21,995 bases of DNA from CAXXIC01 sp964534355 (lineage in GTDB: Bacteria > Bacteroidota > Bacteroidia > Bacteroidales > UBA7332). Below are positions 1 to 7,331 of the stretch, piece after piece. Both the position numbers and the translations under genes were made by a program. The notes under the pieces were generated by a model, which worked only from the letters and a program-made list of their open reading frames with translations, did no database searches and was not told where the DNA came from. The stretch spans positions 1-21,995 of the forward strand of contig CAZHNZ010000068.1 of the NCBI GenBank assembly GCA_964534355.1, given 5' to 3'. Positions within the stretch are counted from its first letter, which is position 1, and each line of letters begins with the position of its first letter.

Positions 1-1478
1 TTCCCGTTCGTTCCACCAAAAAAGCTATCGACGAAAAGGTTGAACTGGTGGTGCTGCTCACCGACGAGTCGGGTCTCTATAAAATAGAATCGAAAGTCGT
101 TGTGCCGGTCAGAAAATACAATGCAACACTCAAAGAGGAGATTAAGGAGTTTGTCGAATCGAGTATTAACGATTGGCAGAAGAAGGGGAAATACGAAAAA
201 TCAGAGGATTATGTGAAGCGGGTGAATGAAACTACCCGTAAAAAACAGATTGAGTTGTTTACACAATCGGCAATCGACTCGCTGGTTAAAAGAAATCTGG
301 ACTGGCGATTGGCCACTAACGAATACGATGCCGACAACGAAAGCTTCAAAATATCGGTGCCTTCGTTTCACCCCATCTACCTCAAGGTGCCGCTGGCTCA
401 GGCTAAGCAGTTCGACGAGTCTTTCAAACGTATGAAGTGCGATAAGCTGGCTTACACGGTCAGTGGAGACCGCTTTGCCTTTTCGCACCTCGAGCTCAAA
501 GACTCGGTAGTGAATTCAATGCCCTATGTTTTTGATAGCAAAGATTTAATTGCATTCAGCTCCACTCAGTTGGATCTGAAGTTCGACGATATCAATGTCG
601 ATATTCCGCAGGGCGGGGCTGCATACACGGCCCGTAACGACCGGAAGGTGTTATCCGTAGGTAAGTCTGATGTGGATATCGATATTCCGGTGGGCAAAAC
701 TAAAAATCCGAATGTATATGCGCTGCTCATTGGAAACGAGGATTACAGCTCTTATCAGAGTGGCCTCGAGAGTGAGGTGAATGTCGATTTTGCAGTAAAC
801 GATGCCCGGTCGATGAAAGAGTATCTGGTCAAAACATACGGGGTTCCCGAAGAAAATGTCGCTCTTAAAACCAATGCTACCCTGGGACAGATGAAGCAGG
901 CTATTGTTAAACTGTGTAAGCTCGCTGAGTTGAGCGGTGGTAAGGCAGAGCTGATTTTCTACTACTCCGGACATGGGCTGCCCGATGAAAATACAAAAGA
1001 GGGTTATATTATGCCGGTGGATATCAGCGGTATGGAGATTAAATCGGCTATAAAACTCAACGACCTGTATGCACAGCTCAACCAGTGGCCTACCAAAAAA
1101 GTCTCGGTAATTCTCGATGCCTGTTTCTCAGGTGGTGCCCGAAACAAATCGCTTGTTGCCATGAAGGGTGTGAAAATTAAACCCAAAGAGGAGCAGGTAG
1201 CCGGAAATACAGTGGTGATTACCTCTTCTTCCGGAGAAGAATCATCATCGGTGTACAGAGAAAAACAACACGGTATGTTTACCTATTTTCTGCTGCAAAA
1301 ACTCAAAGAGACCAAAGGAATTATCTCACTGAAATCGCTCTCGGAAGATGTGGCCGAAAAAGTGAAATTTCAATCGGTATTGCAGAACAACAAGGTGCAA
1401 ACACCGCAGGTTATTGCCAGTCCCGATTTTGGATCAAAACTTGCTGAAATCGGTTTTGTAAGTGATCAGGTGAAGTAA
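1..1478 (+). CDS. Caspase-like (peptidase C14) family protein, 5' end cut by window
   Basis: Only the C-terminal ~490 residues are visible: the frame stays open from base 3 to the left edge, so the true start and any signal peptide lie outside; the GTG at 48 is merely the first start-like codon. An N-terminal part carries a WQKKGKYEKSEDYVKRV segment (about 168-220), a motif I associate with Bacteroidetes envelope proteins, followed by beta-rich sequence and two IDIP/VDIP-type repeats. The caspase p20-like fold begins near 705 (NVYALLIGNEDY) and includes the histidine in YYSGHG (codon 972-974) and the nucleophile in DACFSGG (Cys codon 1122-1124), so the catalytic dyad is intact. Caspase-fold proteins of this kind are cysteine proteases; the substrate is unknown. 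It is followed after 109 bases by a secreted LPP20-like gene on the same strand, suggesting an operon. Fold assignment is secure, role is not. Confidence 0.88.
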   Translation, partial: PVRSTKKAIDEKVELVVLLTDESGLYKIESKVVVPVRKYNATLKEEIKEFVESSINDWQKKGKYEKSEDYVKRVNETTRKKQIELFTQSAIDSLVKRNLDWRLATNEYDADNESFKISVPSFHPIYLKVPLAQAKQFDESFKRMKCDKLAYTVSGDRFAFSHLELKDSVVNSMPYVFDSKDLIAFSSTQLDLKFDDINVDIPQGGAAYTARNDRKVLSVGKSDVDIDIPVGKTKNPNVYALLIGNEDYSSYQSGLESEVNVDFAVNDARSMKEYLVKTYGVPEENVALKTNATLGQMKQAIVKLCKLAELSGGKAELIFYYSGHGLPDENTKEGYIMPVDISGMEIKSAIKLNDLYAQLNQWPTKKVSVILDACFSGGARNKSLVAMKGVKIKPKEEQVAGNTVVITSSSGEESSSVYREKQHGMFTYFLLQKLKETKGIISLKSLSEDVAEKVKFQSVLQNNKVQTPQVIASPDFGSKLAEIGFVSDQVK

Positions 1479-1587
1479 TATCCTCCTGTCCTGTGATGGT
1501 GCTGTTTAGGTGCTGCCGGATTTCATTCTCATTCTCTTAATTATTAATTTCGAGACAGTTTTAATTATCAATTTAAATATAATAACT

Positions 1588-2259
1588 ATGAAAAAAATCA
1601 TTTCGTATTTGTGTCTGTCCCTCATGTTGGGGTTCAGCGTAGAGTTAATCAATGCTCAACAAAAGAAGTTTAAGTTTACTCACGTGAGCCGTGATGTGAA
1701 AAAAGAGGCTAAAAAGTATGAGAAACAGGGCTTTACCGCTTTTCCGGGTATGCCACCTTTGTCATTGCAGCTCAATGAGGCTTTCAATAAACAGGCCGAT
1801 GTAGATGAAGAGGGTTTCCCAAAATACCTGATTGCGAATGGTTCGTCGGTGGCGCAAACTCAGGCTGCGGCAGAAATGCAGGCTACCGAACTCGCTAAAC
1901 AGCGTTTGGTAGGGCTCGTTGAATCGCAAATGAAATCGGTGGTTGAGTCGAATGTATCGAACAATCAGATGGATGCCAAAGATGCAGCTTCGCTTACCAA
2001 AACTATCGAGGTAACTTCTAACAAGGTGTCCAAAAAGTTAGGACGGGTTATTATTTTATTCAAAGTACTGCGTGCTGTGGATAAAAATACCGAAGTACAG
2101 ATGCTGGTGGGCTATAATTATGCAATGGCAAAAAAAGCAATGCTCGAAGAGATGAAGGCTGAATTGCAGAGCGAATCGGAAGATATTCGTGCCAAGTACG
2201 ATAAATTCCTCAATCCGGATGCTCTTAAAACCGGTGAAATTAAGAATATTGCTGAGTAA
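1588..2259 (+). CDS. Secreted LPP20-like protein
   Basis: A 223-residue protein. I chose the ATG at 1588 because it gives a clean signal peptide (MKKIISYLCLSLMLGFSVELINA, likely cut near residue 23); an upstream in-frame start at 1510 would only add a hydrophobic low-complexity stretch in AT-rich leader DNA. There is no lipobox cysteine, so it should be a soluble periplasmic protein. Residues about 85-180 look like the LPP20 fold: alanine-rich helix (QTQAAAEMQATELAKQRLVG) then a beta strand region (RVIILFKVLRAV, QMLVGYNYAM). A charged helical C-terminus (about 183-207) could form a short coiled coil. The family has no enzymatic function that I know of. Its position between the caspase-like gene and the DUF4384-like gene suggests a shared envelope role; that is inference. 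Confidence 0.72.
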   Translation: MKKIISYLCLSLMLGFSVELINAQQKKFKFTHVSRDVKKEAKKYEKQGFTAFPGMPPLSLQLNEAFNKQADVDEEGFPKYLIANGSSVAQTQAAAEMQATELAKQRLVGLVESQMKSVVESNVSNNQMDAKDAASLTKTIEVTSNKVSKKLGRVIILFKVLRAVDKNTEVQMLVGYNYAMAKKAMLEEMKAELQSESEDIRAKYDKFLNPDALKTGEIKNIAE

Positions 2260-2280
2260 TTCGTAAGTTGAAATCATTTT

Positions 2281-2320
2281 GTGGGAGGTGTTTCTGTTGA
2301 AGGATTATCCTCCCACTTTT
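2281..2320 (+). terminator. Possible intrinsic terminator between the LPP20-like and DUF4384-like genes
   Basis: GTGGGAGG (2281-2288) is perfectly complementary to CCTCCCAC (2309-2316), with a 20-base loop, and is followed directly by TTTTTA. The 8-bp GC-rich stem and T-run fit a Rho-independent terminator starting 21 bases after the upstream stop codon; the long loop makes it weaker than usual. It ends about 12 bases before the next ATG, so it could also act as a partial terminator or mask that gene's start. Confidence 0.5.
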
Positions 2321-2331
2321 TATAGTCGCGT

Positions 2332-3252
2332 ATGTATAGAGTTGTTCTCTTTTTAATATTCCTTTCTCCCGTTTGGTGTTTCTCTCAGAAAACTGTGGTT
2401 TCTGAGGGGGAGGCTCTTATTCGGGTCGAATCCAGTCAGTCGCAGGACGAGGTGACTCTCAAATCCAGGCAAATGGCTTGCGTTAATGCTATTGAAAATG
2501 CATTTGGGAAAGTAGTTATGCAGGGTAACTCAACTTTTTTGCAAAATAGTCAGTCGGGTGATAAATCCGAAAGTACCAACGTCTTCAGTTTTATGGCCGA
2601 TTCGTATGTCAACGGCGAATGGATTGAGACACTCAAAGAAAAAACCGAGGTTATCCGTCAGGCTGATGGCTCGGTTTGGATCAAGGCATATGTGAAAGGC
2701 AAAGTGCGCGAAATTGTAACACCCATCAGTCAGGTGGAAGTGGAAACCCTGTCGTGCGACTCATTGTTATGCAAAACCACCTCTTTCAACAGCGGGCAGA
2801 ATCTTTTTGTGCAATTGCAAACCGCTAAAAACGGATATGTCAGCATATATCTGGATGATCCGGAGGCTAAAGAGACTTTCCGCATCTTTCCTTATCAGGG
2901 GGTCAGACCCGAAAAGCTCACAGCATATCAGTTAAAGGCTGATAAACCTTATATTCTTTTCTCCGGTCGCTTCGACTATTTTGGCGAAAAGCAGATTATC
3001 GATGAGCTTTTTCTCGAGATTCAATCCAAACTGATTCAGTATAAATTGTTTATTCTTTTCTCGCCCGAACCACTCGATAAACCAATTCTGAGTGATAAAT
3101 CAGTCGAATTTCTGACACCCGCTGAAAGGGCTTCGGGTGTGGCTGTTCCTAAAAGTATCGGGAGTGAGAAGTTTCAGACCTGGCTTCAGAAAATCAGATC
3201 GGTTAATCCGCATATCGAATTGAGTACGGCTTATATTCAGGTAAAGAAATAA
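2332..3252 (+). CDS. Secreted protein with FlgT_N/LPP20-like and DUF4384-like domains
   Basis: A 306-residue protein with a signal peptide (MYRVVLFLIFLSPVWCFS, cut near residue 18; Cys16 does not fit a lipobox). Residues about 21-125 (VVSEGEALIRVES..., AVNAI-type helix, SVWIKAYVKGKVRE) resemble the N-terminal domain of FlgT and LPP20-like proteins. Residues about 150-215 resemble DUF4384: SFNSGQNLFVQLQTAKNGYVSIYL, then FRIFPYQ in place of the usual LFP motif. The last ~90 residues match nothing I recognise. The gene lies on the same strand as the caspase-like and LPP20-like genes, and DUF4384 is a domain I know to accompany caspase-like proteases in bacteria, which supports a functional link. 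Domain calls are from pattern reading only; the molecular function is unknown. Confidence 0.7.
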   Translation: MYRVVLFLIFLSPVWCFSQKTVVSEGEALIRVESSQSQDEVTLKSRQMACVNAIENAFGKVVMQGNSTFLQNSQSGDKSESTNVFSFMADSYVNGEWIETLKEKTEVIRQADGSVWIKAYVKGKVREIVTPISQVEVETLSCDSLLCKTTSFNSGQNLFVQLQTAKNGYVSIYLDDPEAKETFRIFPYQGVRPEKLTAYQLKADKPYILFSGRFDYFGEKQIIDELFLEIQSKLIQYKLFILFSPEPLDKPILSDKSVEFLTPAERASGVAVPKSIGSEKFQTWLQKIRSVNPHIELSTAYIQVKK

Positions 3253-3260
3253 GTGGATTC

Positions 3261-3311
3261 TATAAATTAAAAAGAGGCTGTCCAATCCGGACAGCCTCTT
3301 TTTAATTTATA
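3261..3311. terminator. Strong bidirectional terminator between convergent genes
   Basis: A perfect 23-bp inverted repeat (3261-3283 and 3289-3311) with a 5-base loop AATCC. The core GAGGCTGTCC/GGACAGCCTC is flanked by an A-run on the left and a T-run on the right, so it makes a canonical Rho-independent terminator on both strands. It serves the DUF4384-like gene on the plus strand and htpG on the minus strand. Confidence 0.93.
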
Positions 3312-3323
3312 GAAGACCTTTTA

Positions 3324-5375
3324 TTACAACATCTCTACACTACGTTTGAGGAAATTGCTCAGCGATTCTCCTTTGAGCATACCGTTCGAAAGCAGGGCGA
3401 TATCGATCAGCTGGCTCACCAGTTTGTTGCCCGAAGCGTAGTCGGCCAGAATAGCGTTGCGCTTGTTTTCCAGATCCGAGATCAGGCTGTTTTTGCTCTC
3501 CAGCTCCTCTTTTTCTGCGGTTGGAATTTCATCAGCTTTAAGCTTCTCGTGGCTTTTCTTCAGGGTGTCGCGTTCTGCTTTGATAGCAGTTATCTGATCT
3601 GTAATGGGTGAAAGCTTATCGTTGCAGGCCGCTTTCTCGTCAGTCAGAATCCGGTTAATCAGTGGGTGATCGCTGTTTAAAACCAGGTTGTAGCTGTCGG
3701 GCATCTCTCCGTAGAAGTTCATGCCGGGTTGCAGTGCAGCCATCTCTTTCATGCGTCGGATGTATTCGCTTTGGGTAATCATGACCGGATTGGCCGCAGT
3801 TCCCAGGGCTTCGAATGTGATGATAAAGTCTTTTTTACCATTGACCGGAACCTGAGATTTGAAAATCTGCTGCATCTCTTCGCGCTCTTGCGCCGACAGG
3901 TTTACCTGGCTCATGTTCTCTTTCGGGATAAGCTTTTCAGCCACATCCGAATCGACACGTACAAATCGGCTCTTCTCGAACTTTTGCTCCAGTTTGCCCA
4001 GGAAGTGAACATCCAGCTGACCGTCCATCAACAGGACATCGTATCCTTTGGCTTTGGCCGCATCGATGTAGCTGTATTGGTGCTCTTTGTCGGTACTGTA
4101 GAGATACACCAACTGATCATCTTTGTCTTTCTGATTGCCTTCTATCAGCGTTTTGTACTCTTCGAGCGTATAATATTGGTTGTCTGTATTTTTGAGCAGA
4201 ACAATCTTTTCGGCACGTTCGTAGAATTTCTCATCGGTGAGCATACCGTATTGCATAAATATGCTGAGGCTTTCCCACTTCTCTTCGAACTGCTTGCGGT
4301 CGTCGCGGAAAATTTCCTGCAGGCGGTCGGCCACTTTCTTGGTGATGTGTCCGGATATCTTCTTTACATTTCCATCGCTCTGCAGGTACGAACGCGATAC
4401 GTTAAGCGGAATGTCCGGTGAGTCGATTACCCCGTGCAGCAGAGTCAGGAATTCGGGAACAATACCTTCTACCGAATCGGTAACAAACACCTGATTGCAA
4501 TAGAGCTGTATTTTGTTGCGGGTAGGTTCGATGTTGGCCTTCAGCTTGGGAAAATAGAGAATACCGGTCAGATTGAAGGGGAAATCCACGTTGAGGTGAA
4601 TCCAGAACAACGGCTCTTCGCTCATCGGATAGAGGCTCGAATAGAATTTGCGGTAGTCTTCCTCTTTCAGTTCAGCCGGTTTGCGGGTCCAGGCCGGTTG
4701 AGTTTCGTTGATCTGTTTATCTTTGTCGGTATCAACGTATTTGCCATCTTTCCACTCCTGCTCTTTTCCGAATACAACGGGAACGGCCAAAAACTTACAA
4801 TACTTGTTGAGCAGACCCTCTACACGTGCAGTTTCGAGGAAATCCTGATTTTCATCGTCTATGTAGAGGATAATGTCTGTACCACGGTCGTTACGGGTGG
4901 TCGGTTCCAGTGTATATTCGGGATTACCCTCGCACGACCATTTTACGGCCTGTGCACCCTCTTTGAATGACTGAGTAACGATTTCTACCTTTTTGGCTAC
5001 CATAAATGAAGAGTAGAAACCCAGCCCGAAGTGACCGATTATGGCCGCTGCGTCGTTTTTGTATTTGTCTAAAAACTCTTCGGCGCCCGAGAATGCAATC
5101 TGATTGATGTATTTCTCAATCTCTTCGGCCGTCATACCAATACCCCGGTCGCTAACGGTGAGTGTGCCTTTCTCTTTGTCGATGCTGACGGATACTTTTA
5201 GTTCGCCCAGCTCGCCTTTAAATTCGCCTACGGATGAGAGGGTTTTCAGTTTCTGACTTGCATCAACGGCATTGGATACTAACTCGCGAACAAAAATTTC
5301 GTGGTCGCTGTATAAAAACTTCTTGATAATGGGGAAAATGTTGTCTGTGGTTACCCCGATGTTTCCTTTTTGCAT
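3324..5375 (-). CDS. htpG: Molecular chaperone HtpG (bacterial Hsp90)
   Basis: A 683-residue cytoplasmic ATP-dependent chaperone, a dimer that remodels client proteins in heat shock and normal growth. The GHKL ATPase domain shows ELVSNAVDAS (Glu31, Asn35), DRGIGM (76-81), the lid GHFGLGFYS (114-122) and RGTDI. The middle domain has NIEPTRNKIQLYCNQVFVTD, with the arginine that contacts the ATP gamma-phosphate in Hsp90 proteins. A C-terminal dimerisation region follows, with a charged helical stretch near residues 600-650. Length agrees with Bacteroidetes HtpG (slightly longer than the 624-residue E. coli protein). The start gives the normal MQKGNIGVTTDN opening. It is transcribed alone, divergent from recJ across a 224-base gap, and ends in the shared bidirectional terminator. 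I saw no CIRCE element upstream. Confidence 0.97.
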   Translation of the reverse strand: MQKGNIGVTTDNIFPIIKKFLYSDHEIFVRELVSNAVDASQKLKTLSSVGEFKGELGELKVSVSIDKEKGTLTVSDRGIGMTAEEIEKYINQIAFSGAEEFLDKYKNDAAAIIGHFGLGFYSSFMVAKKVEIVTQSFKEGAQAVKWSCEGNPEYTLEPTTRNDRGTDIILYIDDENQDFLETARVEGLLNKYCKFLAVPVVFGKEQEWKDGKYVDTDKDKQINETQPAWTRKPAELKEEDYRKFYSSLYPMSEEPLFWIHLNVDFPFNLTGILYFPKLKANIEPTRNKIQLYCNQVFVTDSVEGIVPEFLTLLHGVIDSPDIPLNVSRSYLQSDGNVKKISGHITKKVADRLQEIFRDDRKQFEEKWESLSIFMQYGMLTDEKFYERAEKIVLLKNTDNQYYTLEEYKTLIEGNQKDKDDQLVYLYSTDKEHQYSYIDAAKAKGYDVLLMDGQLDVHFLGKLEQKFEKSRFVRVDSDVAEKLIPKENMSQVNLSAQEREEMQQIFKSQVPVNGKKDFIITFEALGTAANPVMITQSEYIRRMKEMAALQPGMNFYGEMPDSYNLVLNSDHPLINRILTDEKAACNDKLSPITDQITAIKAERDTLKKSHEKLKADEIPTAEKEELESKNSLISDLENKRNAILADYASGNKLVSQLIDIALLSNGMLKGESLSNFLKRSVEML

Positions 5376-5599
5376 AGTCTGTATGATTTGTTTTATTGAT
5401 TAATCTCTGTTTTCTACTCAGCAAAGGGTATGCCAAACCGTCAACTCTGACATTTTTTCCTCTATCAGGAAATTCAAACTGACAAAATAGCCTTTCCCCG
5501 ATTAGTTTGTAATTCTGTTGTCGAAAAATGGCAGAATTATTTCATGGCATCGAAACTATTTGTAAATTTACGCTCCCAAATAAAAGAGGAGAAAATACA
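5376..5599. other. Divergent htpG-recJ intergenic region
   Basis: 224 bases that must carry both divergent promoters. I find only near-matches to the TAnnTTTG box with wrong internal spacing (CAAAGGGTA at 5422-5430 and CAAAATA at 5483-5489, both oriented for htpG, and TAGTTTG at 5503-5509 for recJ), so no promoter is called. No heat-shock inverted repeat of the CIRCE type is present. Confidence 0.5.
5585..5591 (+). promoter_or_regulatory. Shine-Dalgarno sequence that fixes the recJ start
   Basis: AGAGGAG eight to nine bases ahead of ATG 5600. Most other genes in the window have AT-rich leaders without a recognisable ribosome-binding site, so this one is informative for start choice. Confidence 0.65.
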
Positions 5600-7327
5600 A
5601 TGATGAACGAATGGCATTTTTTGTCGCCTGAAAATATATTAATATCCAAGCAAGAGGAGATGGCAAAGGAGTTGGGAATTAGCCCGATTCTATCCAAATT
5701 GCTGTTACAGAGAAATATAACGACTGCAGATGAAGCAAAGAAATTTTTCCGTCCGCAGTTGCAGGATTTGTATGACCCGTTTCTGATGCTCGATATGGAC
5801 AAAGCCGTGGAGCGTTTGAATATAGCGATGGGTAAAAAAGAGAAGATACTGATATATGGTGATTATGATGTGGACGGAACAACTGCGGTTGCGGTAGTCT
5901 ATCGTTTTTTGCGTAATTTCTACTCAAATCTTGACTTCTATATTCCGGATCGTACCGATGAGGGGTACGGTATCTCTTACAAAGGAATTGATTTTGCCTA
6001 CGAGAATGATTTTACACTTATCATTGTACTCGATTGCGGTATAAAAGCGGTCGAAAAAATTGATTATGCCAAACGAAAAGGGGTAGATTTTATCATTTGT
6101 GACCACCACAAACCCGATGATATATTGCCCGATGCTTATGCTATTCTCGATCCGAAGAGGCCCAACGAGACCTATCCTTTTCCGCATTTGTCGGCCTGTG
6201 GGGTTGGCTTTAAATTTATGCAGGGTTTTGCCATGAGCAACGGCATCGACTTGTCTCTGCTCTATCAGTTGCTCGACCTCGTGGCCGTGAGTATCGCCGC
6301 AGATATTGTACCTGTGCTCGACGAAAACCGTATTCTGGCCTTTCACGGACTAAAAATGCTCAACAACAATGCCAGTATCGGGCTCAAAAGCATTATTGAT
6401 ATGTGTGGCATGAACGATAAGGATATTACCCTGAGTGATATTGTCTTCAAAATTGGCCCACGCCTCAATGCCTCCGGACGCATGCAATCGGGGCGTGAAT
6501 CGGTTGAGCTCCTCATTTCTAAAGATATGACCTTTGCCCGCGAAAAGTCGGAGAATATCAATTTGCAAAATGAAATCAGAAAGGGACTGGATAAAACCAT
6601 TACCGAAGAGGCCAATAGTGTGCTCGAAAGCTGGACTGATATGAAGGATCGCCGATCTATTGTCATTTACAACGAAAGATGGCACAAGGGCGTGATTGGG
6701 ATTGTGGCTTCCCGCATGACCGAATTGTATTACAAACCGGTAGTTGTTTTGACACTATCTAACGGTTTGGCCACCGGTTCTGCCCGCTCTGTGCAGGGTT
6801 TCGATGTCTATAAAGGAATAGAATATTGCCGCGATTTGCTCGAGAATTTTGGCGGTCACCCGTTTGCGGCCGGCCTATCAATGAAGGAGGAGAATGTGGT
6901 GGCTTTTCGCGATAAGTTCGAAGAGTTTGTGGCTGCCAATATACGTGAAGAGCAGACAATTCCGCAGATAGATGTGGATGCTCTGATTAATTTCAGCGAT
7001 ATTACCCCCAAGTTTTTCCGTGTGCTCAGGCAGTTTGCGCCGTTTGGCCCCGAAAATCCGAAACCCATATTCTGCACCCGTCGGGTGTACGACTATGGTA
7101 CGAGTCGCCTGGTGGGTAAAGATCAGGAGCACCTGAAGCTGGAGCTGATAGACAGCAATTCGGAGAACATCATGAATGGAATCGCATTTGGCATGTACGG
7201 GCACAACGATTTGATCAAGAATCTGAATCCGTTTGATATTTGCTATTCTATCGAAGAGAATAATTATGGAGGAAATACCTCGCTTCAGCTGCTGATAAAA
7301 GACATTAAACCGGCACTTGAGGGATAG
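5600..7327 (+). CDS. recJ: Single-stranded-DNA-specific 5'-3' exonuclease RecJ
   Basis: A 575-residue DHH-family exonuclease that degrades single-stranded DNA 5' to 3' in RecF-pathway recombination, mismatch repair and base excision repair. Visible motifs: GDYDVDG (87-93), VLDCG (143-147), CDHHKPDD (167-174) with the signature DHH at 168-170, then the DHHA1 part with GRMQSGRESVELL, KGVIGIVASR and GGHPFAAGLS, and a C-terminal OB-like domain (FGPENPKPIF onward). I chose ATG 5600 over the in-frame ATG at 5528 because AGAGGAG sits at 5585-5591, a good Shine-Dalgarno rare for this window, and the protein then opens like other Bacteroidetes RecJ. The neighbouring ATG at 5603 is an equal alternative. 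The stop lies 4 bases before the recQ start, so the two are co-translated. Confidence 0.96.
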   Translation: MMNEWHFLSPENILISKQEEMAKELGISPILSKLLLQRNITTADEAKKFFRPQLQDLYDPFLMLDMDKAVERLNIAMGKKEKILIYGDYDVDGTTAVAVVYRFLRNFYSNLDFYIPDRTDEGYGISYKGIDFAYENDFTLIIVLDCGIKAVEKIDYAKRKGVDFIICDHHKPDDILPDAYAILDPKRPNETYPFPHLSACGVGFKFMQGFAMSNGIDLSLLYQLLDLVAVSIAADIVPVLDENRILAFHGLKMLNNNASIGLKSIIDMCGMNDKDITLSDIVFKIGPRLNASGRMQSGRESVELLISKDMTFAREKSENINLQNEIRKGLDKTITEEANSVLESWTDMKDRRSIVIYNERWHKGVIGIVASRMTELYYKPVVVLTLSNGLATGSARSVQGFDVYKGIEYCRDLLENFGGHPFAAGLSMKEENVVAFRDKFEEFVAANIREEQTIPQIDVDALINFSDITPKFFRVLRQFAPFGPENPKPIFCTRRVYDYGTSRLVGKDQEHLKLELIDSNSENIMNGIAFGMYGHNDLIKNLNPFDICYSIEENNYGGNTSLQLLIKDIKPALEG

Positions 7328-7331
7328 CGAT

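Noticed and set aside
48..50. GTG at 48 as start of the caspase-like gene
   Set aside because: The reading frame continues open to the left edge with protein-like sequence, so the gene begins outside the window.
1510..1587. Upstream start for the LPP20-like gene
   Set aside because: It would add 26 hydrophobic residues encoded by AT-rich leader DNA ahead of a clean signal peptide.
3729..4421. A 230-codon open frame antisense to htpG
   Set aside because: It lies wholly within htpG, has no recognisable motif, and arises from the codon bias of the real gene.
5528..5599. Upstream ATG for recJ
   Set aside because: No ribosome-binding site there, the added residues do not resemble RecJ, and AGAGGAG precedes ATG 5600.
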